Counted from the first letter of the stretch, positions 8,757 to 18,802 are shown. The stretch: 64,000 nucleotides of DNA from Mycolicibacterium sp. lyk4-40-TYG-92 (GCF_030209435.1 NZ_JARVRX010000003.1:186001-250000), one strand, 5' to 3'. A program made the numbers and translations. Notes: a model not told the origin generated them from the sequence alone.

Positions 8757-8797
8757 CTGCCCGCCGGCCGAGCTGCTGACGCTCGGCTGGTGGGCAG
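8757..8797 (-). terminator. Hairpin downstream of the SPW gene
   Basis: 17-nt arms at 8757-8773 and 8781-8797 pair at 15 positions (the other two as G-T), with a 7-nt loop. The hairpin sits just past the 3' end of the minus-strand gene at 8831 and upstream of the oxidase gene. No clear U tract follows, as is common for mycobacterial terminators. Confidence 0.5.
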
Positions 8798-8830
8798 TCT
8801 GCCGTGGGACCTACCTACGGCAGGTAGCGA

Positions 8831-9268
8831 TCACCCGTGCCGGTCCGAGTTGCGCACGCGCATCCCGAAGTACATCGCGTACATGCCCAGCACCGCCACG
8901 AGCACGCCGCTGATCACGTGCGACCACATGACGCCGGCAGTGGGACCGCCGCCATAGATCCACGGCGAAATCACCAGCCACACGCCGAAAACCGGCAGAG
9001 TCCAGGTCATCCCGTGGGTACGGTCCAGTGCGCAGCCGAAGCACATTGCCAGGAACCCGATGGTGCCGCCCATGATCAGCGCGTTGACTGTCAGCTTGGC
9101 GGAGGCCTGATAGCCGACGATCCACGGCGACATCGCGACGTAGACCGCGGTCAGCAGGGTCAGCCCGAAGGTCGCCTGCGCTGCCATCGACTCGGCAACT
9201 CGGTCGTAGCGGGCCCTCAGCGCCAGAATGTCGGGGTGTTGATCTATTGATGAATGGACCGTAGTCAT
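8831..9268 (-). CDS. SPW-repeat integral membrane protein
   Basis: A 145-residue protein with four predicted membrane helices arranged as two repeats. Each repeat contains the Ser-Pro-Trp motif that defines the SPW family (MSPWIVGY near 48 and ISPWIYGG near 105). The N-terminal cytosolic part, IDQHPDILALRARYDRVAE, is charged. Size and place suggest it corresponds to Rv0188, which sits near the O-methyltransferase and ilvD genes in M. tuberculosis. A ribosome-binding site AGGGG lies 6 nt before the ATG. The function of SPW proteins is unknown. Confidence 0.8.
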   Translation of the reverse strand: MTTVHSSIDQHPDILALRARYDRVAESMAAQATFGLTLLTAVYVAMSPWIVGYQASAKLTVNALIMGGTIGFLAMCFGCALDRTHGMTWTLPVFGVWLVISPWIYGGGPTAGVMWSHVISGVLVAVLGMYAMYFGMRVRNSDRHG

Positions 9269-9358
9269 TTCTTACCCCTTCCGTTACGCGGCAAGGGATT
9301 CGGCCTCACCGCACCCATCCATCTAGGCCAAGGTTACGCGGATTTGGCACATCGAGAG

Positions 9359-9377
9359 CGCCGCCGATCCGGCGGCG
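9359..9377 (-). terminator. Short GC hairpin after the secreted protein gene
   Basis: CGCCGCCG (9359-9366) and CGGCGGCG (9370-9377) form a perfect 8-bp stem with a 3-nt loop, 34 nt beyond the stop of the minus-strand gene ending at 9411. No U run is present. Confidence 0.35.
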
Positions 9378-9410
9378 TTCGGCGCACGGTCCCGCGGCGG
9401 GCGGCCGGTT

Positions 9411-9806
9411 CTATTCCGCCACCACTACCGCGCGGTTGCCGACCGGATTACCCAGCGGCACAACGATTTTTCCCTGCACCATGATCATGGTGCACACCAG
9501 GTGCGTGCGCTGGTACCGGCTGCCGGCGGCCAGCGTGACCACGACGGTCTGATCAGTTTCCTGCACGGTGGCATGTACGCCGTAGCACTCCGGCGACCCG
9601 ATCTCGAAGTTCAGCGCCAACTCAGGCTCCGGATCCAGGCGACTCCAGGATTGCGGCGGCAGCGGGTGCGTGTCGACGATCGCGGGATCATCGACGAACG
9701 TCATGCCCGGCGCCATCGGCGCTTCGGGGAGGACCGAGGGCTGCGCCCATGCCGTCGGCGCCATCCCGACGGCCAGCAGTAATCCCGCCGCCGACGTTCG
9801 GAGCAC
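9411..9806 (-). CDS. Small secreted protein of unknown function
   Basis: 131 residues from a GTG start whose last base overlaps the stop codon of the upstream O-methyltransferase gene. Residues 1-21 form a signal peptide (LRTSAAGLLLAVGMAPTAWA, cleavage after AWA), leaving a mature domain of about 110 residues. Two cysteines (in PECYGVH and HLVCTMI) probably form a disulfide. Beta-rich stretches such as QTVVVTLAAGSRYQRT suggest a small beta fold. I do not recognise a family. Overlap with the methyltransferase gene indicates co-transcription. Confidence 0.7.
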   Translation of the reverse strand: MLRTSAAGLLLAVGMAPTAWAQPSVLPEAPMAPGMTFVDDPAIVDTHPLPPQSWSRLDPEPELALNFEIGSPECYGVHATVQETDQTVVVTLAAGSRYQRTHLVCTMIMVQGKIVVPLGNPVGNRAVVVAE

Positions 9807-10483
9807 TACTGCCCTACCCGGGCCACGGCAAAACCGTCCCAGCCCTTGGTGCCGACGGTCTGGATGGCCGCCGCCTCCAACCGGGGATGGCTGCCCATCA
9901 GATCCAACATGTCGCGGACGCCGTGCGCCTGCGCGTCGTCAACAGCCGGCTCCAGCACCCGCCCCATCCGGGTGACGTTGTCGACGACGACCACCGCGCC
10001 CGGGACGGCCAGCCGTACGGACCATTCGACGTAAGCGCGGTTGTTCTCCTTGTCGGCGTCGATAAAGAAGAAGTCGAACCGGTCACCACGCTCCGCCAGC
10101 TGCGGCAAGGTGTCCAGGGCCGCGCCGACCAGCACCTCGACCCGGTCCGCAACGCCGGCGCGCGCGAAGTTGGCGCGCGCGACCGCGGCGTGTTCCGGGG
10201 AGTACTCCAACGTCGTCACCCGGCCCTCGGCGCCGATGCCGCGGGCGAGGTTGATGGTGCTGTAGCCCGCAAGGGTGCCGATCTCCAGCACCCGGGTGGC
10301 TCCGCTGATCGCGGCCAGCAGCGACAAGAACTTTCCGTGCTGCGCCGAGACCTCGATGGCCGGCATGCCGGCCGTCACGGCGGACTGCCGCGCCGCGGCC
10401 AGCGCCTCGTCCTCGGTATGCAGCACCCGGTTGAACATCTCGTCGACGGCAGACGGGCTGGCCTGCGGTTCTGGTTTCGTCAC
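9806..10483 (-). CDS. O-methyltransferase family 3 (SAM-dependent, Rv0187-like)
   Basis: A 225-residue class I SAM-dependent O-methyltransferase of the catechol/caffeoyl-CoA type. The SAM-binding motif VLEIGTLAGYSTINLA and the divalent metal signature FFFIDADKENN, then VVVDNV, are intact. The frame is open up to 10561, but GTG 10481-10483 gives the N-terminus VTKPEPQ and a family-like length. Position and sequence style match Rv0187. The substrate is unknown; catechol-like hydroxyls are likely for this family. It overlaps the secreted-protein gene by one base. Confidence 0.85.
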   Translation of the reverse strand: MTKPEPQASPSAVDEMFNRVLHTEDEALAAARQSAVTAGMPAIEVSAQHGKFLSLLAAISGATRVLEIGTLAGYSTINLARGIGAEGRVTTLEYSPEHAAVARANFARAGVADRVEVLVGAALDTLPQLAERGDRFDFFFIDADKENNRAYVEWSVRLAVPGAVVVVDNVTRMGRVLEPAVDDAQAHGVRDMLDLMGSHPRLEAAAIQTVGTKGWDGFAVARVGQ

Positions 10484-10642
10484 GAACGCCAGGCTAGCCG
10501 TGGCCCGGCATTGCGATGATCTACAGCCGTCCGCAACCCGCACCGCCAACTCCAGTAGCAATTCGCTGAATTAGCTGTCATCGGCAGACTTCTCGGCTCG
10601 AAGCATCCAGAAGCTCTCATTTTCCTCTAGAATCGGGCCGCA

Positions 10643-11734
10643 ATGAGCTTGGGGGAAAAGTTGCTACGGTGGTGGGGACAGCCTGACCACTACGACTGGC
10701 TGTGGAGCTACCTGGAACCCGACTCGAGACGTTCCGCCGTACGCAACCTGCTTGTGCTGGCGTCCATATCACTGGGTTTCGAAGGCCCATGGACCGGCGC
10801 CTTCCCCGTCAACCTCGCACCACCGCTGCAGGCCCTCTTCAGCGGTGTACTCATCGGCGCCTCGCTGGTGTTCACCCTCATGTGGGCCACCCGGGTGTTG
10901 ACCAGCGCCCAGTCCGTCGCTTTTGCGGCGACGTTTCAGGTGTCGGCCGCGGTGACAGCAGTGGTGCAAACAGACCCCCTCATGGGCGCGTTCGCGTGTA
11001 TGACCTTCGTTTGCGCTGCTAGTTACATCGCGCTGGCCCACTCCACGCGCGTGATGCTGGTCAATTGCGTGCTGACCGCCGCGGCCATGACCACCGTCGC
11101 CATCCGGCTGTCGCAGGAAGGTCGGCCACAGCTTGCCGCGGCGGTCAGCTGGCTCGTTCTGGCCGTGTGCATCCTGGTGCCGACGTGTGCTCAGATCGCT
11201 GTCCACCGCCTGGGGATCGGCGCGGTCAACGCCGATACCGACTCCCTCACCGGATTGCTCAACCGAAGGGGACTGGCGGCGAAGACCCGAGAGCTATTCG
11301 CCGGGAGACGCACCGACGACAAAGACCTCGCCGTCGTCGTGATCGACCTGGACCGCTTCAAAGCGCTGAACGACGCCCTCGGTCATGACGAAGGGGATCG
11401 CGCTCTGGCGGCCGTGGCGTCCACGTTGCGCGCCAACACACCAGACAACGCGATCGTCGCGCGCATTGGTGGCGAGGAGTTCGCCGTCATCGACACGATC
11501 GCTCCTGCCGGGCTGGCGTCGGCGGCTCAGCGGCTCTGCGACGCCATCGGGGCACTGCCGTTCCCCATCACCGCAAGCATCGGGGCTGCCACACACACGC
11601 TGCAAGAGCTCGATCCCGACCCGCAATCAACGGTGGACGCGCTGATCGTGGCCGCCGATCAGGCGATGTACGAAGCTAAACGCTTGGGCGGCAACCAGAT
11701 TCGCTATACAGATTTCGACATGCCGCAGCGGTGA
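10643..11734 (+). CDS. Membrane-bound diguanylate cyclase (GGDEF)
   Basis: 363 residues: about six membrane helices (residues 35-190) followed by a GGDEF domain (200-355). The active-site motif GGEEF is at 276-280, and the Mg/GTP-binding DLDRFK segment is present, so cyclase activity (2 GTP to c-di-GMP) is expected. The product-inhibition I-site RxxD is absent; the corresponding residues are P-D-N-A. No EAL domain is fused. The membrane module resembles 7TM/MASE-like sensor regions but is not a family I can name. In M. tuberculosis the comparable position between Rv0185 and Rv0187 holds bglS, so this gene looks like a local replacement. Confidence 0.85.
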   Translation: MSLGEKLLRWWGQPDHYDWLWSYLEPDSRRSAVRNLLVLASISLGFEGPWTGAFPVNLAPPLQALFSGVLIGASLVFTLMWATRVLTSAQSVAFAATFQVSAAVTAVVQTDPLMGAFACMTFVCAASYIALAHSTRVMLVNCVLTAAAMTTVAIRLSQEGRPQLAAAVSWLVLAVCILVPTCAQIAVHRLGIGAVNADTDSLTGLLNRRGLAAKTRELFAGRRTDDKDLAVVVIDLDRFKALNDALGHDEGDRALAAVASTLRANTPDNAIVARIGGEEFAVIDTIAPAGLASAAQRLCDAIGALPFPITASIGAATHTLQELDPDPQSTVDALIVAADQAMYEAKRLGGNQIRYTDFDMPQR

Positions 11735-11782
11735 GGGGCCACCGATGCCATCACGGTGCGGCAAGCTGTTCCCGAAAACGAG

Positions 11783-12274
11783 TCAGCGCACGCTTTCCTT
11801 GGCATAGACCACCCGCAGAATGTGTCCCACCTCAGGGCCCATCACCACCTCGGCCAGTTCGCAGAACGTCGCGGTGAACGCCGGCCCGTGCGGCGGTACC
11901 GCGGCCGACAGGTGGTGGGCCACCTCGTGCAGGACGACCAATTCCCTTAGCGCCCAGGTAGATTGACGCTCGGGTACGGCGATCACCGCACCGCCGTCAC
12001 CGGATTCGTAGTGTGCGGCTGTCGCTCCCCGGCGCGCCCGGACTGCCACCGCACCGGCGTCGGGCCACCGCGCCGTGACCGCAGGCATGGTCAGCACCTG
12101 GTCGACGTAGCGCCGCACCGCGTCGACGGACCCGAAGCGGGCCTCGGGCGGCAACGTCAGCTGCGTCCCGAAGAACTCGACGGCCCGGTTGCCGCGTTCC
12201 CCCGCCCGGTCGAACAACGTGCGCACGAACTGCTCAGCGGCGTACACCGCAGACCGTTGGACGTCCCGGGTCAT
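11783..12274 (-). CDS. Putative metallopeptidase-like protein (TIGR04338 type, HEVAHH)
   Basis: 163 residues with one HExxH zinc motif (LVVLHEVAHHL near residue 117) and a downstream FCELAEVVMGPEVG region that may supply the third ligand, the layout of the actinobacterial TIGR04338 family, which I take to match Rv0185. Its ATG overlaps the stop of the DUF2786 gene by 4 nt (ATGA). The two are a conserved pair next to the lipase gene. Substrate and role are unknown; no signal peptide is present, so it is cytosolic. Confidence 0.7.
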   Translation of the reverse strand: MTRDVQRSAVYAAEQFVRTLFDRAGERGNRAVEFFGTQLTLPPEARFGSVDAVRRYVDQVLTMPAVTARWPDAGAVAVRARRGATAAHYESGDGGAVIAVPERQSTWALRELVVLHEVAHHLSAAVPPHGPAFTATFCELAEVVMGPEVGHILRVVYAKESVR

Positions 12275-13020
12275 CGCTCCAGAGCCGTACGCGCACCTGA
12301 CAATTCGGGACTCGGCCCCAGCCGCGCCCGACGCCCCGCCCGGTCTCCGGCCCGTCGCGCTGCCGATGAGTAACCGGCCGACGCACTCGTCGCCCGCCAG
12401 CTCCCCCGCGCCTGCGACGTCTTCTTGTAGAACGACACCAGCTCAAGATCCTTGTTACGCAACGCAAGCGCCGTCCCCGGCTGGTCGGCGCGCTCGACGG
12501 TCGCCGCCTGTCGGGCCTCCTCGCGTGCATCGATGAGCCGTTGCCCGACACGGGCACCGAACGCCAGCTGGAAGTTGAGCCGGGCAGTGATGGTCGGAGT
12601 CGGCCGGTGTGCACCTGTGGAGAGGTACGCATCCGACGACTTGACCATCTGCACCACCACGCTGGCGTACAGGGCGTGGGTGGCGTCGATGTCCTCGGCG
12701 AACCCGTAGGCGTAGACGAAAGTCGAGTTGGACGCGATGTCGCATTTCACGTCGTTGGCCCGCGCGATCAGCACGAACAACTGCACGAACGTCCGCAGAC
12801 CCCGGGTTCCCGCCTCCCCGATGGTGACGGTGCGCTGCACCGGCTCCTGCGCAGCGGTCCGGGTCGCAGAATGCGCCCGGGCCACCGCCAGATCGATCGA
12901 CGTGGTGGTGGCCAGCCGCTGGGCGGCCGCCATGAACGCCTCGGCCTCGTGCGCGTTGTCGGTGTTCTCGGCCTGCCGCAGCAGCGCCGCGATCCGCGCG
13001 AGCATCTTGTCGTCACTCAT
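12271..13020 (-). CDS. DUF2786 domain protein
   Basis: 249 residues. The start ATG 13018-13020 (MSDDKMLARIAALLRQAE) is chosen because it begins right at the DUF2786 motif; the open frame runs to 13086 without conserved sequence. The N-terminal 45 residues contain the DUF2786 pattern AALLRQAENTDNAHEAEAFMAAAQRL. The remaining region is alpha-helical and ends in an Arg/Ser-rich basic tail (SARRAGDRAGRRARLG). Matches Rv0184 in neighbourhood. Translationally coupled to the HEVAHH gene. Function unknown. Confidence 0.75.
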   Translation of the reverse strand: MSDDKMLARIAALLRQAENTDNAHEAEAFMAAAQRLATTTSIDLAVARAHSATRTAAQEPVQRTVTIGEAGTRGLRTFVQLFVLIARANDVKCDIASNSTFVYAYGFAEDIDATHALYASVVVQMVKSSDAYLSTGAHRPTPTITARLNFQLAFGARVGQRLIDAREEARQAATVERADQPGTALALRNKDLELVSFYKKTSQARGSWRATSASAGYSSAARRAGDRAGRRARLGPSPELSGARTALER

Positions 13021-13092
13021 GCTCGCGACATTATGGGACGGATACGACGTTTCTGCGCGCGTGACGTGTCGTGGCCATCGTCGCAACCGCTG

Positions 13093-13269
13093 TCAGTCCG
13101 GCGGCTCCGGCGCGTCGGCCGGTTCCTGTTCGACGTCGGGCGTCTCGTCACGGCCGGCGGCCCTGGCGCGACGAAGTTCGTCGGCGGCGCTCGTTGGTCG
13201 CACCGCCTCGCCGGTCTCGAGGTCGGCGTCGGTGTACGTACTCCGGGAACCGGGTTCCTTGTCGTCCAT
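13093..13269 (-). CDS. Small acidic hypothetical protein
   Basis: A 58-residue ORF from ATG 13267-13269 (MDDKEPGSRSTYTDADLETG) rich in Asp, Glu and Pro, ending ADAPEPPD. It is predicted disordered and cytosolic. It lies alone between the DUF2786 and lipoprotein genes, all on the minus strand. Coding is supported by acidic composition and codon use only; the function is unknown and a spurious ORF remains possible. Confidence 0.5.
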   Translation of the reverse strand: MDDKEPGSRSTYTDADLETGEAVRPTSAADELRRARAAGRDETPDVEQEPADAPEPPD

Positions 13270-13388
13270 GGCAGTCCGTCCTGTGCGTCGGTCGTACGGC
13301 GCCACGAAGCCGCAGCGGGCAGGCGTCGTGATGCAGATATACCCACCGATGGAGGTTGGACACTTCCTACCGTGGCCGCGCGTGGCGA

Positions 13389-14423
13389 CTACTTGCCGAC
13401 AAATCCGTCCAGCGCGCTGGTCAGCTGCGGGGACAACGGCGCCTTGTTGGCGTAGTTGGCCACGTTGTCGGTCGGATCGTCGCGTAGCACGTGGCTGACA
13501 CCCTTCAGCGTGACCACAGTCAGCGCGGTGTGCGCCAGTGCGGCGATCAGCGGCTGTTCCGCCTCACAGAAGGCCTGGACGTCCGAGTCCGAGCAGGTGA
13601 GCAGGACCGGGGTGCCGTTCGGCAGCTTCGCGGCCAGTGCCAGCGGGTCGATGGCGTCCGCCTCCAGCACCGCCTTGGCGTTGGCGGGGTTGAGGATGGC
13701 ACTCAGACCTTCGGGCAGCTTGGCCGGCGGGGTGCCGGTGGCGCGCGTCGTCGCGACGGCCGCACCCCACTCCGCGAGCACCTGGTCGGCCTGCTGCGGG
13801 GTCTTGGCGCCGGCCTTCACATCGGCGTCGACCGAGGCCCGCACCCGGTTGGTGATGACGTCCAGATACCGGCCGGCCAGTGGCTGCAGCAGCGCCAGCG
13901 AGTGGACCTTCGGGGCATCGGGGCTGGTGTCGGTCGCGAGCGCCAGCGCGTGCACAGTGCCCTCGCCCAACCCGTACACCGAGATTCGCGCCGTGTCGGT
14001 GCCCTTCTGCTCGGACAGGAACTTCACGGCCGCCTTCGCACCGGCGGTGTAGACGGCGCTGCCCACGTCGCGCATGTTCTGGGCGTGCGGGCCCAGGCCG
14101 GTCTTGCCCGTGCCGACCTTGTCGTACCGCAGGCTGTCGACCTTCTTGCCGGACAGGTACTCGGCGAGCTGCCGCATGTTGCCGACCTTGCCGGCGACGG
14201 CGTTGTCGCCGTTGCGGTCGGTCTGCCCGCTCTCGGAGATCAGCAACACCGATGGCGCCGCGGCGGCGCCCGGGACATGGCGGTAGCTGCCGTGGATGGT
14301 CAGGCCGTCGGCGACGAAGCTGACGTCCTCATCGACCCAGTCGCCGCCGCCGGCCTTGTCCGAACCGCAGGCCGCGACCGCCAGCACCGCCAGCCAAACC
14401 AGCAGGCGCACAGCCCATTTCAC
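13389..14423 (-). CDS. Lipoprotein with alpha/beta-hydrolase fold lacking the nucleophile serine
   Basis: 344 residues from a GTG start. Residues 1-19 are a lipoprotein signal (LAVLAVAAC, lipidated Cys19), so the protein is anchored outside the cytoplasmic membrane. The fold is of the alpha/beta hydrolase type: an oxyanion-like SESGQTDRNGDN at 63-74, a strand and elbow ISVYGLGEG at 147-155, and a C-terminal His in GVSHVLRD. At the elbow the expected G-x-S-x-G reads G-L-G-E-G: Gly153 replaces the nucleophile. Unless another serine serves, it should not be an esterase. It stands 13 nt before the start-side neighbour, the monoacylglycerol lipase gene, reading in the same direction and probably co-transcribed. 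Confidence 0.7.
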   Translation of the reverse strand: MKWAVRLLVWLAVLAVAACGSDKAGGGDWVDEDVSFVADGLTIHGSYRHVPGAAAAPSVLLISESGQTDRNGDNAVAGKVGNMRQLAEYLSGKKVDSLRYDKVGTGKTGLGPHAQNMRDVGSAVYTAGAKAAVKFLSEQKGTDTARISVYGLGEGTVHALALATDTSPDAPKVHSLALLQPLAGRYLDVITNRVRASVDADVKAGAKTPQQADQVLAEWGAAVATTRATGTPPAKLPEGLSAILNPANAKAVLEADAIDPLALAAKLPNGTPVLLTCSDSDVQAFCEAEQPLIAALAHTALTVVTLKGVSHVLRDDPTDNVANYANKAPLSPQLTSALDGFVGK

Positions 14424-14436
14424 GCGAACACCCCGG

Positions 14437-16368
<1,932 letters not shown>

Positions 16369-16580
16369 TCGCCACCCGAACGTAGCGATCTCCCTCATAT
16401 CGAGCAGCACCTGGACGACGCATCCGGTCCGGTCTTCGCGGCCGGTTGGAGCAGTCCAGGTGCGATGCGGCCATGGCCGGACCAGTTCCCCGGGCACTAT
16501 CCGCCCTAGTTCACAAGTGACTGGCGAGTAGGTTCTTAGTCATCATCTATGCAGGTCAGACCGCCTCTATACCATCATTC

Positions 16581-16594
16581 TGGAACGTGTTCCT
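16581..16594. promoter_or_regulatory. KstR-like palindrome upstream of the NDMA-type alcohol dehydrogenase
   Basis: TGGAACGTGTTCCT agrees with the KstR consensus TNNAACNNGTTNNA except for the last base. It lies 23 nt before the dehydrogenase ATG. The perfect GGAAC-GT-GTTCC repeat supports a TetR-family operator, but other TetR proteins use similar sites. The rest of 16369-16617 shows nothing clear. Confidence 0.4.
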
Positions 16595-16617
16595 ACTTTG
16601 TGTCTATGATCTTCGTC

Positions 16618-17745
16618 ATGAAGACCAAAGGCGCTCTGCTGTGGGAAGTGAACTCCCCGTTCCAGGTCGAGGAGATCGACCTCGGTGACCCCGTTGCCGA
16701 CGAAGTACAGATCCGGATGCATGCCGCGGGCATGTGCCACTCCGACTACCACCTGACCACCGGCGCCACTCCGATGCCGCTGCCCTGTCTCGGCGGGCAC
16801 GAGGGTGCGGGCGTCGTCACCAAGGTCGGCAAGAACGTCACCGGCATCGAAGAGGGCGACCACGTCATCCTCGCGTTCATCCCGGCCTGTGGCTCGTGCC
16901 CGCCGTGCATGAAGGGCTTCCGCTCGCTGTGCGACCGCGGCGCCGTCCTGCTGGGTGGCAAGTCGATCGCCGACGGCACCAACCGCATTCACACCGCCGG
17001 CGGCAAAGAGGTCGCGGCGATGAACCTGCTGGGCACCTTCGCGCCGTACATGACGGTCCACAAGGACTCCGTCGTCAAGATCGACAAGGACATCCCGTTC
17101 GAGTCGGCCGCCATCATGGGCTGCGCGGTACCGACCGGCTTCGGCTCAGCCACCAACGTCGCGCAGGTTCAACCCGGTGAGAGCGTCGCCATCGTCGGCG
17201 TCGGCGGCATCGGCATGAGCGCACTGCAGGGCGCCGTGATCTCCGGCGCCAAGCACGTCATCGCGATCGACCCCAACCCGTGGAAGCGTGAGCAGGCCAT
17301 CAAGTTCGGTGCCACGCACGTCTACCCGTCGATGGCCGAGGCGATCGCGCCGATGATCGACCTGACCTGGGGCCTGATGGCCGACAAGGTCATCATCGCC
17401 GTCGGTGAGATGAAGGGCGAGTACATCGAAGAGGCCATGATCCTGACGGCCAAGACCGGCACCTGCGTCGTCACCGGCATGGGCTCGATGATGGACGCCG
17501 ACGTCAAGCTGAACCTCTTCCTGTTCACCATGCTGCAGAAGACGTTGAAGGGCAACATCTTCGGTGGCGGCAGCTCGCACATCGAGACCCCGCGCCTGGC
17601 CGCGCTGTACAAGTCCGGGCTGCTGAACATCGACGACATGATCACGCGGACCTACAAGCTCGAAGACATCAACCAGGGCTACCAGGACATGCTGGACGGC
17701 AACAACATTCGTGGCGTCGTCACCTTCGACGAGTCGGACTGGTAA
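16618..17745 (+). CDS. NDMA-dependent (mycofactocin-linked) zinc alcohol dehydrogenase
   Basis: 375 residues of the Rxyl_3153/Rv0761c family of medium-chain alcohol dehydrogenases. Start MKTKGALLWE matches family N-termini; the upstream in-frame codons are not conserved. Catalytic zinc ligands Cys40 and His61-Glu62 (GGHEGAG) and the structural-zinc cysteines 91, 94, 97 and 105 are present. The nucleotide-binding GVGGIGMSALQGA motif is intact. In this family the nicotinamide cofactor stays bound, and electrons pass to mycofactocin (NDMA in vitro), so the enzyme oxidises alcohols without releasing NADH. No mycofactocin genes are in the window. A candidate operator lies just upstream. Confidence 0.85.
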   Translation: MKTKGALLWEVNSPFQVEEIDLGDPVADEVQIRMHAAGMCHSDYHLTTGATPMPLPCLGGHEGAGVVTKVGKNVTGIEEGDHVILAFIPACGSCPPCMKGFRSLCDRGAVLLGGKSIADGTNRIHTAGGKEVAAMNLLGTFAPYMTVHKDSVVKIDKDIPFESAAIMGCAVPTGFGSATNVAQVQPGESVAIVGVGGIGMSALQGAVISGAKHVIAIDPNPWKREQAIKFGATHVYPSMAEAIAPMIDLTWGLMADKVIIAVGEMKGEYIEEAMILTAKTGTCVVTGMGSMMDADVKLNLFLFTMLQKTLKGNIFGGGSSHIETPRLAALYKSGLLNIDDMITRTYKLEDINQGYQDMLDGNNIRGVVTFDESDW

Positions 17746-17754
17746 CGGTCCATC

Positions 17755-17818
17755 CGCCGAGCAGACGTGAAAACCCCCAATTTCGAGTGAAATTGGGGGT
17801 TTTCACGTCTGTTCGGCG
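17755..17818. terminator. Bidirectional terminator-type palindrome, copy A
   Basis: A 30-nt arm (17755-17784) is repeated inverted at 17789-17818 with one mismatch and a 4-nt loop. The inner core has AAAACCCCCAATTTC on one side and GAAATTGGGGGTTTT on the other, so a GC stem is followed by T4 on both strands. It lies between convergent genes. The outer parts (GAGCAGACGTG and CACGTCTGTTC) recur in copies at 19892 and 57088. Confidence 0.85.
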
Positions 17819-17822
17819 AGAG

Positions 17823-18734
17823 TTACTCCTGCGGCGGACTGGCGGCTGACACCTGCTCAGCCGGTGCGCTGCTCTTGTGACGCGAACCGGTCCACTTGAC
17901 GAAGGCGTAGAGCGCCCCGCCGAGGACCGCGAGCGGAATCAGCCACGGCAGCAGGAACCCGAATGCCAGGACCAGGTGCGAACCAAAGGCCCACAACGTA
18001 TCCCAGCCACGCTCGACCTGCCCGAAGAACCCGTGATAACGCTCCGGTGCGGGACCGCCCGTCCGCTCGGCGGTGATCTGGACGTCGACGGAGCTGTAGG
18101 TGATCTGGTCGCGGAGGGCATCGCGCTGGGCCTGCAGGCTTTGCAACTCGGCCTGCCGCGACGACAGCGCCTCCTCGGCCTTGATCAGCGCATCGGGGTC
18201 CTTCGAGTCACGCATGATCCCGAGCAACCGATCCACCGACGTCTTCAGCGCGGTGATCCGGGCATCGAGGTCAACGCGGCGTGCGGTGACGTCGTCGGTC
18301 TTGACCTCGAGGGTCTGGACGGTGCCGAGCCCCTTGAGCGCCGCCAGGGCAGGGTCAAGCCCGTTGGCCGGAACTCGCAGCACCAGGTGGACGCTCGCGC
18401 GGCCGGACGTCGACCCGGCGTCGTCCGAGCGCTCATCGACCCGTCCACCCGCCTTGTCGACGATCGCGGTCGCCTTGTCCGCAGCGGCCGCCGGGTCCGG
18501 AGCGACGAGGATCAGCGACGCTGTCTTGACGACGTCGCGGGCCGGCTCAACAAGTGGCGCGGGCGCCTCCGGGGCCCCGCCTTTGAAATCCGCCCCGCTC
18601 TTGAGCGGCGCCGCAGGGGCGGGGGCGGACTCGGAATGCCGCGTCGAGTTGCCGCCGCTACACCCGGCCACCAACCACAACGAGGCGATCAACAGAGCGA
18701 GAAATACGACCGGCCGGAACCGCGTGCGCGTCAT
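17823..18734 (-). CDS. DUF4349 lipoprotein
   Basis: 303 residues from ATG 18732-18734; the frame is open to 18806 but this start gives the lipoprotein signal FLALLIASLWLVAGC (Cys25). A Pro/Ala-rich linker follows, then the DUF4349 domain from about 65 to 270: KTASLILVAPDPAAAADKATAIV, GRASVHLVLRVPANG and VKTDDVTARRVDLDARI. A coiled coil occupies about 170-215 (EEALSSRQAELQSLQAQRDALRDQ), and a C-terminal membrane helix sits near 255-285 with a short basic tail. It is attached to the membrane from both ends with the domain outside. Function unknown. It ends 5 nt from the terminator palindrome shared with the dehydrogenase gene. Confidence 0.8.
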   Translation of the reverse strand: MTRTRFRPVVFLALLIASLWLVAGCSGGNSTRHSESAPAPAAPLKSGADFKGGAPEAPAPLVEPARDVVKTASLILVAPDPAAAADKATAIVDKAGGRVDERSDDAGSTSGRASVHLVLRVPANGLDPALAALKGLGTVQTLEVKTDDVTARRVDLDARITALKTSVDRLLGIMRDSKDPDALIKAEEALSSRQAELQSLQAQRDALRDQITYSSVDVQITAERTGGPAPERYHGFFGQVERGWDTLWAFGSHLVLAFGFLLPWLIPLAVLGGALYAFVKWTGSRHKSSAPAEQVSAASPPQE

Positions 18735-18802
18735 GCCATCCGAGCGTACCCAGCGTTTCACAGGATTTCCGTGGCGAATCTGCAGCTGCCGGTCGCAGAC
18801 CG

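Noticed and set aside
9269..10642. A mymT-like metallothionein gene, found near Rv0186-Rv0187 in M. tuberculosis
   Set aside because: No small Cys-rich frame was found in the gaps around the O-methyltransferase gene.
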